The translations under genes and the position numbers were made by a program. This document shows positions 46,292 to 53,723 of a DNA stretch of 64,000 bases, piece by piece. The stretch covers positions 1 to 64,000 of the forward strand of contig JAKEEU010000405.1 in assembly GCA_022616415.1 (NCBI GenBank), read 5' to 3'. The stretch is from Candidatus Zhuqueibacterota bacterium (GTDB lineage: Bacteria; Zhuqueibacterota; Zhuqueibacteria; Zhuqueibacterales; Zhuqueibacteraceae). Position 1 is the first letter of the stretch; each line of letters begins with the position of its first letter. The notes beneath the pieces were generated by a model that was not told where the DNA came from, did not search any database, and was given only the letters and a program-made list of their open reading frames with translations.

Positions 46292-46948
46292 ATGGCTACG
46301 ACCAAGAACATGATCGGCGTCTCGATCATCGAAGACAATCATTTTCTGCGTACAGGATGGTTGGCGGCGCTGCAAACCGTTCCGGATTTCGTGGTGATTG
46401 GCTCGCACGCGAGCTGCGAAGAGGCGTTTCAGTCGCCCGATATTGGCGATGCTGACGTCGTGCTCATGGACATCGGGTTGCCCGGAATGTCCGGCATCGA
46501 AGGGGTAAAGTATTTAGCGGAGCATTTTCCGAGCATAGCGACGATTATGTGCACGGTCTACGACGACGATCAAAAAATTTTTGACGCCCTCTGTGCCGGC
46601 GCAGTCGGTTATCTGCTCAAAGAAATCGAAGCGCCGGAGCTGATCAAAGCGATTCGCGAGGCGGCCGCCGGCGGCTCTCCTATGACGCCGAATATTGCCC
46701 GCAAAGTTATTGCCACCTTTCACAAAACCCCCGCCAAGACAACGGAGCCATTGACCGCAGGCGAATCCGAAGTGCTGCGCCTTCTGGCGCAAGGAAAATC
46801 GTACGCCGCCATTGCCGGCGAAGTGCATCTCTCGCTCGACGGCGTGCGCACGCGCATCCGGCGCATTTATGAAAAGCTTCACGTCCACACCCGTAGCGAG
46901 GCGGTTGCCAAAGGATTGTCGCAGCGCTTGATCCAGCCGCGGTTCTAA
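46292..46948 (+). CDS. LuxR/NarL-type response regulator 2
   Basis: The 218-residue protein has a receiver domain ('VSIIEDNHFLRTGWLAALQT', phospho-acceptor Asp60 in 'VVLMDIGLPGMSGIEG', 'IMCTVYDDDQKIFDA', Lys in 'GYLLKEIE') and a LuxR-type DNA-binding domain ('LTAGESEVLRLLAQGKSYAA', 'EVHLSLDGVRTRIRRIYEKL'). It follows sensor kinase 2 by 184 nt of repeat-rich DNA and is its likely partner. It is clearly a paralogue of regulator 1, so the kinase-regulator unit was probably duplicated as a block. No strong ribosome site is seen; the ATG at 46292 is the first in frame. Confidence 0.9.
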   Translation: MATTKNMIGVSIIEDNHFLRTGWLAALQTVPDFVVIGSHASCEEAFQSPDIGDADVVLMDIGLPGMSGIEGVKYLAEHFPSIATIMCTVYDDDQKIFDALCAGAVGYLLKEIEAPELIKAIREAAAGGSPMTPNIARKVIATFHKTPAKTTEPLTAGESEVLRLLAQGKSYAAIAGEVHLSLDGVRTRIRRIYEKLHVHTRSEAVAKGLSQRLIQPRF

Positions 46949-47018
46949 AAACTCTTTCTCCCCTCATCCCCATCGGTGTCAGGCTAACGATACGTTCGCA
47001 AGAGTTGATTGAGATTTC

Positions 47019-47240
47019 GTCCCGTCAGGGGCGCCCGATAATAGCCCATTAATTTATTGATGGGAATAAGAGCCAATTCGTTCACATGAGTCCCGAAGGG
47101 AAGAATGAAAATGGCGCATTGCCGGTTACTCACTCGTTGTTTTCAATTGTCCCTTACGGGACTTGAGGACGTTTGATCAACTCATTTCCCAGAGATAAAA
47201 TCTCTGGGCTATTTCTCACGCTGTCCCTACGGGACAAAGT
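47019..47240. repeat. Repeat-filled gap with GTCCCTACGGGAC-type palindromes
   Basis: Four variants of one palindrome occur within about 220 nt: CGTCCCGTCAGGGGCG (47019), GTCCCGAAGGGA (47091), GTCCCTTACGGGAC (47150) and GTCCCTACGGGAC (47223). CCCAGAGATAAAATCTCTGGG (split as CCCAGAGAT and ATCTCTGGG, about 47187-47208) is a further stem. No gene is seen in 46949-47426. Confidence 0.7.
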
Positions 47241-47426
47241 TGCCGAGTTGCCTTGGCTTGACACCTATGCCCCTCATCCCTTCCCCATCTTCCTTTCCTC
47301 CCATTTTCATGTAGGTCATTTCTTTTCCAAAACACATTTCCATGTGTTGAATCAGTCTCGTGTTATAAATAAATTGTGTTGTGCACAAACGAAAAATAAC
47401 TCTCAAACCATGAAAGGAGAAATCAC

Positions 47427-47789
47427 ATGCGTCATCAAAATCTTTTGCCTGTTTTTGTGGGCCTCATGGCAACAATGGCCTTGCCGGGCTGCAAAGAAGA
47501 GCAGGCCAAGGCAAATTTGCCGCTGGCTCATTCCTCCGGCCGTCTCTATCTCGACGTTCACAATCGTATCGAGGGGTTGACGGCCGAGGCGGTCGCCGGC
47601 GCCCACCAAAAAGACCTGGCGATTCAGGGAAAGTACCGCGTGAATTATCTGAAATATTGGTACGACGAAGGCACGGGCAAGGTCTTCTGCCTGGTCGAAG
47701 CGCCGAATGCAGAAGCCGCCGCAACCGTGCACAAAGAGGCTCACGGTCTCGTTGCCGACGAGATCGTTGAAGTCAAGGAAGGTCATTAA
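47427..47789 (+). CDS. DUF4242 (nickel-binding-like) lipoprotein
   Basis: A 120-residue lipoprotein (lipobox ALPGC, Cys at about 22). The mature part, 'LYLDVHNRIEGLTAEAVAGA', 'HQKDLAIQGKYRVNYLKYWY', 'GKVFCLVEAPNAEAAATVHK' and 'EAHGLVADEIVEV', follows the ferredoxin-like DUF4242 pattern with conserved H residues (DVH, AHQKD, HKEAHG). Family members bind nickel in the one case I know of. GAAAGGAG precedes the ATG by 8 nt. It may form a unit with the next lipoprotein gene, separated by a dispersed repeat. Confidence 0.8.
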   Translation: MRHQNLLPVFVGLMATMALPGCKEEQAKANLPLAHSSGRLYLDVHNRIEGLTAEAVAGAHQKDLAIQGKYRVNYLKYWYDEGTGKVFCLVEAPNAEAAATVHKEAHGLVADEIVEVKEGH

Positions 47790-47803
47790 AATTAAAACGA
47801 AGA

Positions 47804-47860
47804 GGGAGCGCGGACTTTCATGTCCGCGATGTGCTCGTGGACTAGAAAGTCCACGCTCCC
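47804..47860. repeat. GGAGCGCGGACTTTC element, copy 1
   Basis: GGGAGCGCGGACTTTC at the left and GAAAGTCCACGCTCCC at the right form a 57-bp hairpin-capable element. A second copy lies at 49310-49365. Both end about 17-25 nt before a start codon. Confidence 0.75.
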
Positions 47861-47884
47861 GTCGGTCAAAAAGGAGATTTTATC

Positions 47885-48370
47885 ATGAAAACCCGAATTT
47901 TTATTCTCTTTTCCATCGCGGCTGCCGCGATGATCTTTGGCTGTGACAACAAGCAACCCATGGAGCCTGCGCCGAATCCGGATGCACAATTGGAAGAAGT
48001 GCGCAGTGCGACCGCGAAATATCTCGACATCAATCAAGCCTTCGCCGATGGCTATGCGAATATCAACGTCGTTGTGCCGAAGATGGGCCATCATTATCTG
48101 AAGGCGGCCTGGCTGGATGCAACGTTTGAACATCAGCGCCCCGAGATCTTGGTTTACGCCGCCATTCCCGACACCAATCATCTGCAGTTGGTAGCGGTGG
48201 AATATGCCGTGCCCACCAATCTTGCCGCCACACCGCCGGAAGGATTCGCCGGCAAGCTCGATGAGTGGGATCGCAATGATACCTTCGGCTTGTGGACGCT
48301 GCACGCCTGGATTTGGCTGCCAAATCCGGATGGCGTTTTCGCTGATACCAATCCGCGGCTTCCCAATTGA
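47885..48370 (+). CDS. Lipoprotein of unknown function with conserved His
   Basis: 161 residues; lipobox IFGC. The mature protein reads 'ATAKYLDINQAFADGYANIN', 'VVVPKMGHHYLKAAWLDATF', 'DTNHLQLVAVEYAVPTNL' and 'DTFGLWTLHAWIWLPNPDGV'. Several His (MGHHYL, EHQRP, TNH, LHAW) could form a metal site in a periplasmic beta-barrel-like domain. The family was not identified. AAGGAG 9 nt upstream. A short tract of GAAGGGCG-type low-complexity repeats (48372-48432) follows the stop. Confidence 0.7.
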   Translation: MKTRIFILFSIAAAAMIFGCDNKQPMEPAPNPDAQLEEVRSATAKYLDINQAFADGYANINVVVPKMGHHYLKAAWLDATFEHQRPEILVYAAIPDTNHLQLVAVEYAVPTNLAATPPEGFAGKLDEWDRNDTFGLWTLHAWIWLPNPDGVFADTNPRLPN

Positions 48371-48429
48371 GGCGAGCGAAGTAAAAGCGAAGGGTGAAGG
48401 GCGTAGGGCGAAGGGCGTTGCATCACCCT

Positions 48430-49023
48430 TCACCTTTCATAGTTGGTGTGTTGATGTCGCACGTGCGCGCGGACAGCCAGCGCGATGGCTTGCGGAGCGA
48501 ACTCCTTTGCGGCAGCGCTGCGACCGACGCGGCCGCTATATTTTTCACAAGCGTGTTGCGCGATCTTTTCAGCCGTTGCAGCCGGGCAGCGAGGAAACAT
48601 TGCAAGAACGCGATTGGCGAAATCTGCCACGTATTGTTGATCGATTTTTTCGCGCCTCTCGGCATCGCGCAGCCGCTTTCTTTCTCGCACCTCTGCGTCG
48701 GCCAAGCATTCTTCCTCCGCCTTTTCCAGCGCTTCGGTTTCCACGAGGATGCCTTGACGCTCGTAGCGCTTGCGCGTGCGACTCCACTGCAAAACTTTTG
48801 CATGAATGCGTGAGTGTTTGGTGGCGCGTCGTGTGAGCGCGGCATCACCTGCAGGCAAATACTCCAAATGATCGAGATCGGCGCAAGAAAGGCAGAGTGC
48901 GCCTTTTTCCTCAAGTGTGATAAAACGGCCACGCCAGAGCTCCTCGCCACACTCCGCGCAAACGGAATCGCGCCGGATCATGAACACCAGCAGATCTTTG
49001 GATTTTGGGGATTGGGGTTTCAT
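48430..49023 (-). CDS. DUF2293 protein with N-terminal zinc ribbon
   Basis: The 197-residue protein starts with a treble-clef-like zinc site ('DSVCAECGEELWRG', 'GALCLSCADLDHLEYLPAGD') and a charged coiled helix ('EALEKAEEECLADAEVRERK'). It ends with the DUF2293 core ('YVADFANRVLAMFPRCPAAT', 'AEKIAQHACEKYSGRVGRSA', 'AIALAVRAHVRHQHTNYE'). The domain is widespread in bacteria and fungi without a known function; the zinc ribbon and basic helices suggest nucleic-acid binding. AGAGGTGA before ATG 49023 supports the start. It is convergent with the preceding lipoprotein gene. Confidence 0.85.
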   Translation of the reverse strand: MKPQSPKSKDLLVFMIRRDSVCAECGEELWRGRFITLEEKGALCLSCADLDHLEYLPAGDAALTRRATKHSRIHAKVLQWSRTRKRYERQGILVETEALEKAEEECLADAEVRERKRLRDAERREKIDQQYVADFANRVLAMFPRCPAATAEKIAQHACEKYSGRVGRSAAAKEFAPQAIALAVRAHVRHQHTNYER

Positions 49024-49233
49024 ACGAATTCACCTCTTTCAGCCTTTAAATTCGAGGGGATTTATAAATGACACGATAAACAAATTCAACTAATTTGTCA
49101 AATTCTTTCTGCGGAAAATTTCCGCATTCCCCCAATTTTCCCGCATCAAGACTGCCTCCAATTCTCTGAATCTCTTGCAGCAAATACCTATGAAAAAAAG
49201 AGTTGACGTTTGAGCGCAAGGACGCGCCGTTAC

Positions 49234-49249
49234 TGGTATGCCTCTTGCA
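49234..49249 (+). promoter_or_regulatory. Sigma-54-type promoter candidate for the TonB receptor
   Basis: TGGTATGCCTCTTGCAT has the -24 GG and -12 GC dinucleotides with the required 10-nt separation, about 130 nt before the receptor start. No sigma-54 activator gene is adjacent. The rest of the 49024-49381 gap has a GCGGAAAATTTCCGC palindrome (about 49111) and the repeat at 49310. Confidence 0.4.
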
Positions 49250-49309
49250 TTTGTGAAAGTCGTGTTGATGACCTTCAAACGATTAGTGTCAAAAATTTTA
49301 TGAAAAAGC

Positions 49310-49365
49310 GGAGCGCGGACTTTCTTGTCCGCGAGGTGTATGCGGACTGGAAAGTCCGCACTCCC
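49310..49365. repeat. GGAGCGCGGACTTTC element, copy 2
   Basis: Same plan as 47804-47860: GGAGCGCGGACTTTC at the left, GGAAAGTCCGCACTCCC at the right. It ends 16 nt before the ATG of the TonB receptor, and its edge runs into the AGGAGG ribosome site region. Confidence 0.75.
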
Positions 49366-49381
49366 ACATAAGGAGGTGTAG

Positions 49382-51688
49382 ATGACAAGTTTTTCCAAAT
49401 CAACTTTAAACACTCTTTTTTTCTGGTTGGCGTCAATCTCGAGTCCTCTGCTCGCGGACGGCGTGATCAAAGGAATCGTTCTTGATCGCGCCACGCGCCA
49501 GCCGCTGCCGGGCGCCAATATTCGTGTTTTGGGAACGCCGTTGGGAGCAGCAACGGGAGCGGATGGCCGCTTCGTTCTCTCGCCAATTCCGAGCGGCACG
49601 TATACGCTCGAAGCCTCGCTTATTGGCTATCAACCGCAGCGCCTCGAGAATAAATCGATCTCCGCCAGTGCTGCTCTCGAATTGCATTTCGAGCTGATTG
49701 AAGCGCCGGTGCCATTGTCGGAAATCATCGTGACGCCGGGGCGCTTTGCCATCATGCAAAACGAGCCGGCGGTTCGGCAAACGTTGACGCGCGAAGAGAT
49801 CAGCACGATTCCTCATTTCGGTGAAGACATTTATCGCGCCGTGCAGCGGCTTCCTGGCATTTCCGGCAATGATTTCAACGCCAAGTTCACGGTGCGCGGC
49901 GGCGAAAATGAGGAGGTTTTGGTGCTGCTGGACGGCCTCGAGCTTTACGAGCCGTTTCATCTCAACGACATCGGCGGCGGTTTGAGCATCGTCGATGTCG
50001 AGGCGATTGGCGGCATCAATTTGATGACCGGCGGTTTCACGGTGGAATACGGCGACAAGCTCAGCGGCGTTTTCGACATCAGCTCGATCACGCCGGATCA
50101 AGGGACGCGACGGACGGCCCTGGGCCTGAGCTTTTTAAATGCGCGTTTCAAAACTGAGGGCCGCTTCAACGATGACAAAGGCCGGTGGTTTGTTTCGGCG
50201 CGGCGCGGTTATATCGATCTCGTTCTCAAGCTTATTGGTGAAGATGAGCAGCCTTCACCCGATTATTACGACGCCTTGGGAAAAGTTCAGTACCGGCTCA
50301 ATGATCGCCACACCCTCTCGATTCATGCGTTGCGTTCCGGCGATCGTTTCGATCTTTTGGACAAGGACGAGGGCGACAAAGTTGGCTCGAGTTATGGCAA
50401 CACTTACGGTTGGCTCACGTTGAAATCGTCTTTGCGGCCAACGCTTTTTGCGCAAACCGTATTGTCGGCGGGCCGCGTCAATCAGGACCGCGCCGGCACG
50501 GATTTTACCGGCGCCGATCGGCAAGTGCGCGCACATGTCACCGACGTGCGGGATTTCCAGGTTTACAATTTCAAACAGGATTGGAGCTTCAATTTTTCGG
50601 ATCGCCATTTTATCAAATGGGGGTTTGACGCCAAAAGCTTGCATGCCGATTATGATTACTTCAATCGCCAACGCATTGAGGCGATCTTCAACCCGAATCA
50701 ATACGACACCACGATCGCCAAGACTGATCTTTCCGGTCGCAAGCTCGGGGTTTATCTCGCTGATCGCATGCGCCTCATCAAACCGTTGACGGCCGAGCTT
50801 GGCGTACGATACGATGACAACACATACACGCACGACAAAAAATTCAGCCCGCGCCTCAATCTCGCTTACACCATCGGGAAGAGAAGCGTGGTGCGGCTCG
50901 GTTGGGGGCGGTTCTATCAAACCCAGGGCATTCACGAGCTGGAAGTGCAGGACGGCGAGGACAAATTCTTCCCCGCCGAATCGGCCGAGCATCGCGTGAT
51001 CGGGTTCGAGCACGCTTTTGAGAACAACGTCAATTTGCGTGTCGAAGCCTACCAGAAACGGCTCGCGAATTTGCGAACGCACTATGGCAATTTGCTCGAC
51101 CCGTTCAACATCTTTCCGGAGGTGGAAGAAGATCGCGTGACGTACAGGCCGGAACGGGGCGAGGCCAAAGGCGTCGAGCTGTTTGTGAAAAAAGACAATG
51201 GCGGGAAAATAAACTGGTGGGGCAGTTATGCGTTCGCCTTTGCGGAAGATCGCATCAATGGCAAAACCGTGCCGCGCAATTTCGACCAACGCCACACCGT
51301 ATATCTCGATTTCAATTACCGGCCCAATCTCAAATGGCGTCTCAACGTGGCGTGGCAGTATCATAGCGGCTGGCCATTTACTGAGGCTGCTTTTGAGGAA
51401 ATCAAGCTAGCGGATGGCTCGTCGTTTTATCAATTGGTTTATGGTCAGCGCAATGCCGCGCGTTTGCCGGCTTATCATCGTCTGGACGTGCGCGCGAATC
51501 GTTACTTCGAGGCGGGCAAGGGCCGTCTTGCCGTGTTTCTCGAAGTGATCAATTTGTACGATCGCACCAACGTTCGGACTTATGACAACTACATCAGGCG
51601 GTCAGCCAATGGCCAACTCATTTTCGTCAAAGAAACACAAGAATGGCTGCCGCGGCTGCCGTCGATTGGCATCAGTTGGGAGTTTTGA
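49382..51688 (+). CDS. TonB-dependent outer-membrane receptor
   Basis: 768 residues: signal peptide; a carboxypeptidase-regulatory-like domain ('GIVLDRATRQPLPGANIRVL', 'DGRFVLSPIPSGTYTLEASL'); the plug domain ('GEDIYRAVQRLPGISGNDFN', 'KFTVRGGENEEVLVLLDGLE', 'GGINLMTGGFTVEYGDKLSG'); and a 22-stranded barrel ending in an aromatic residue ('SIGISWEF'). It imports an unknown ligand using TonB energy; such receptors in this group often serve in carbohydrate or metal uptake. No SusD-like partner is adjacent. Candidate sigma-54 promoter and repeat element upstream; AGGAGG 6 nt before the ATG. Confidence 0.93.
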   Translation: MTSFSKSTLNTLFFWLASISSPLLADGVIKGIVLDRATRQPLPGANIRVLGTPLGAATGADGRFVLSPIPSGTYTLEASLIGYQPQRLENKSISASAALELHFELIEAPVPLSEIIVTPGRFAIMQNEPAVRQTLTREEISTIPHFGEDIYRAVQRLPGISGNDFNAKFTVRGGENEEVLVLLDGLELYEPFHLNDIGGGLSIVDVEAIGGINLMTGGFTVEYGDKLSGVFDISSITPDQGTRRTALGLSFLNARFKTEGRFNDDKGRWFVSARRGYIDLVLKLIGEDEQPSPDYYDALGKVQYRLNDRHTLSIHALRSGDRFDLLDKDEGDKVGSSYGNTYGWLTLKSSLRPTLFAQTVLSAGRVNQDRAGTDFTGADRQVRAHVTDVRDFQVYNFKQDWSFNFSDRHFIKWGFDAKSLHADYDYFNRQRIEAIFNPNQYDTTIAKTDLSGRKLGVYLADRMRLIKPLTAELGVRYDDNTYTHDKKFSPRLNLAYTIGKRSVVRLGWGRFYQTQGIHELEVQDGEDKFFPAESAEHRVIGFEHAFENNVNLRVEAYQKRLANLRTHYGNLLDPFNIFPEVEEDRVTYRPERGEAKGVELFVKKDNGGKINWWGSYAFAFAEDRINGKTVPRNFDQRHTVYLDFNYRPNLKWRLNVAWQYHSGWPFTEAAFEEIKLADGSSFYQLVYGQRNAARLPAYHRLDVRANRYFEAGKGRLAVFLEVINLYDRTNVRTYDNYIRRSANGQLIFVKETQEWLPRLPSIGISWEF

Positions 51689-51719
51689 GCATGACCCGCT
51701 AAAGTCAAAAAGCGTGTCA

Positions 51720-51746
51720 CCAACGGATAAAGGCGGCCAACGGATT
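51720..51746. repeat. CCAACGGAT element, half copy
   Basis: Two CAACGGAT boxes in direct orientation (51721 and 51738), 17 nt apart, between the TonB receptor and the barrel gene. Confidence 0.65.
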
Positions 51747-51785
51747 TAAAGAAAAAAGAATTTTACCGAAAAAGTGAGGAGCAAA

Positions 51786-52451
51786 ATGAAAAGCAAAACT
51801 ATCATCTCGCTTGCTGCGATTGCAGCAACTCTGGCGTCGCTCTCTTTATATTCATCAGCGTCGGCGCAAGTGCGCTCGACCGGCATCGGCTTGCGCGGCA
51901 GTTATTGGAACATGAACAACGGCCCGGCGCAAGTCATTGTAACGAATCACTACGGCTATAACGCCGTCGATGTCGGCAATGGCGGCGGATGGATTTATTT
52001 CTTCTCGCGCGTCGATGCGCAAACGTTTTTCGAGTTCAGCCTGGGCGCTGTTGGCAGCGTCAAGAGCGAAACTTATGACGGCTTTACTGAAAATGTGGAT
52101 GTCACCGCGGTGACGCCGATCCTGCTGGGTTTTCGGCATAATTTGTTTTCCGTTTACAGTCAAAGCGCCTTGCAGCCTTACCTCGCTTATGGCGCGGGGC
52201 CGTATTGGCTGCACGACATCACCGTCCACGAGAGATTTTATGGCGACGAAGTCGTGGCCAGATCGAAAATAAAGCCTGGCGCGTATGCCGGCGGTGGGAT
52301 GAATTTTATGCTGGCAAGCTGGTTCGGCTTGAATTTTGACGTGAAATATCACTTCATCGATTTCAATGTCAATCACGACTACAGCGGCTTCGAGTACGGT
52401 TTGGGATTCAGCTTCATGTGGGGCCGATATAAAACCGGACGCCGGAGATAG
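51786..52451 (+). CDS. Outer-membrane beta-barrel protein
   Basis: 221 residues with a signal peptide (cleavage near 'SASAQ') and a small OmpA/OmpW-like barrel: amphipathic strands 'TGIGLRGSYWNMNNGPAQVI', 'GWIYFFSRVDAQTFFEFSLG', 'LQPYLAYGAGPYWLHDITVH', 'KPGAYAGGGMNFMLASWFGL', 'NFDVKYHFIDFN' and 'FEYGLGFSFMWGR'. It is a clear paralogue of the N-terminal barrel of the protein at 53724 (shared GIGLRxSYWN, YFFSRV, FFEFSLGA, AYAGGGxN, NFDxKYHF, FMWGR). The function is structural or a pore, unknown. GAGGAG 5 nt before ATG 51786 fixes the start. Confidence 0.85.
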   Translation: MKSKTIISLAAIAATLASLSLYSSASAQVRSTGIGLRGSYWNMNNGPAQVIVTNHYGYNAVDVGNGGGWIYFFSRVDAQTFFEFSLGAVGSVKSETYDGFTENVDVTAVTPILLGFRHNLFSVYSQSALQPYLAYGAGPYWLHDITVHERFYGDEVVARSKIKPGAYAGGGMNFMLASWFGLNFDVKYHFIDFNVNHDYSGFEYGLGFSFMWGRYKTGRRR

Positions 52452-52463
52452 AAAACGAAAGTG

Positions 52464-52572
52464 TTCCCGAAAATAGGCAAAACGATTTTGGGCAAAACTA
52501 TTAAAAAACTTTCTTGAAGTGACATGTGAAGTAATTTTTATTATCATTTGTTTTGTCTTAAATAGTTTTGCC
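52464..52572. repeat. GGCAAAACGATTTTG element and adjoining inverted repeat
   Basis: 52464-52498 repeats the element at 46161-46194. GGCAAAACTATT (52491-52502) and AATAGTTTTGCC (52561-52572) form a 12-bp perfect inverted repeat around AT-rich DNA. Confidence 0.7.
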
Positions 52573-52618
52573 TTGATTGAATGAACGAAGGCCGCCAAAC
52601 TGTTGTGGAGGAAATACC

Positions 52619-53506
52619 ATGTTACGACGCAAAATTGACAAGGCTTTGTTAAAAGTATTGGGGCTTGCGCTTGTGAGTCTCTGCACCCTTTCCGCTTGCT
52701 ATATCAACACTATCGAAGAGCCGAGTGAGGATGCCAGCGGTAATTTCAGAGTTGTCGAAGCTTTTTCATTTACGGCCGAAATCGTCAGCCAAGGCCGGGT
52801 CGAGGTTTGGGGTATCAACGGCCCTATCGACGTTGTCGGTGTACCTAGCGCTTCGAAGGCTGAAATTTGGGGCGAGCGACGCGTCACCTCAAAGAGCACG
52901 GAAGATGCTCGGGACTTTTTGCGCCAAGTGCAGGTGCGGTTTGACGCGGGAAGCATGACCAATGCCATCTTTGTTAAAACCGAACAGCCGGCAGAGACGC
53001 ATGGACGCAAAGTTGAGGTGATTTATCATCTGCGCGTACCAAACCATTTGGATGCGATGGTGAATAATGCCAATGGCAACGTTCGCATCGACTCTCTTGC
53101 CGGGCACGTTAGTGTTGAGTTGGCCAATGGCAATATCCAATTGCGGGAATTTTTCGGCAACATGGCGGTGCGCCTGACGAATGGCAACGTCACGTTGACA
53201 AATTTCACCGGCAGCATGTTTACATTTATTTCTTTGGTGAATGGCAATATCGACGCTGGCTTGACCTTGCCGCATCAGGCGGAATGCGAGCTGAGAACAG
53301 TGAACGGAACGATCGGGCTGCGCATCCCGCAAAACACTTCGGCGCAATTTTCCGCCGAGGTCACAAATGGCACGATTAACACCACCGGCCTGGTCATTTT
53401 TGATTCGAGCACGACACCGAAATCGGTTCGCGGCCGGCTCGCTAACGGCGAGGGGAAGATTACGCTCAAAACGACCAATGGCAGTATTGGCGTCACTGGG
53501 TTGTGA
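52619..53506 (+). CDS. DUF4097-type adhesin-like lipoprotein
   Basis: 295 residues. Lipobox LSAC, then a signal-like linker and a right-handed beta-helix of DUF4097 type: 'FTAEIVSQGRVEVWGINGPI', 'VEVIYHLRVPNHLDAMVNNA', 'NGNVRIDSLAGHVSVELANG', 'NVTLTNFTGSMFTFISLVNG', 'TVNGTIGLRIPQNTSAQFSA' and 'GKITLKTTNGSIGVTG'. The repeated N-G-N/T-I/V turn is characteristic. Such proteins sit at the envelope; their function is not established. GGAGG 8 nt upstream of ATG 52619. It lies between two related barrel genes, suggesting a common envelope task. The gap after it (53507-53723) has a GCAATGCTTCAGCATTGC hairpin. Confidence 0.85.
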   Translation: MLRRKIDKALLKVLGLALVSLCTLSACYINTIEEPSEDASGNFRVVEAFSFTAEIVSQGRVEVWGINGPIDVVGVPSASKAEIWGERRVTSKSTEDARDFLRQVQVRFDAGSMTNAIFVKTEQPAETHGRKVEVIYHLRVPNHLDAMVNNANGNVRIDSLAGHVSVELANGNIQLREFFGNMAVRLTNGNVTLTNFTGSMFTFISLVNGNIDAGLTLPHQAECELRTVNGTIGLRIPQNTSAQFSAEVTNGTINTTGLVIFDSSTTPKSVRGRLANGEGKITLKTTNGSIGVTGL

Positions 53507-53723
53507 GTTGCGCGGCCTGAACTGGAGCGCAATGCTTCAGCATTGCCCCGCTGTGAGCGAGGCACTCCGATTTCACGCGGCTAAATTTATGCAAAATGGG
53601 TGAAATAAACCAACTCCCAACGCGTGAAGAGATTATTCATGGCGTGAAACTTGGCTGGCACTCTTTGCGTTATGAATATGTAAACAATTCAATCAGTTAA
53701 TGTGAGGGTGATCGGAGGAGATC

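Noticed and set aside
53655-53680. TGGCAC...TTTGC as a sigma-54 promoter before the barrel-transglutaminase gene
   Set aside because: The GG to GC distance is 8 nt instead of 10, so it does not meet the spacing rule.
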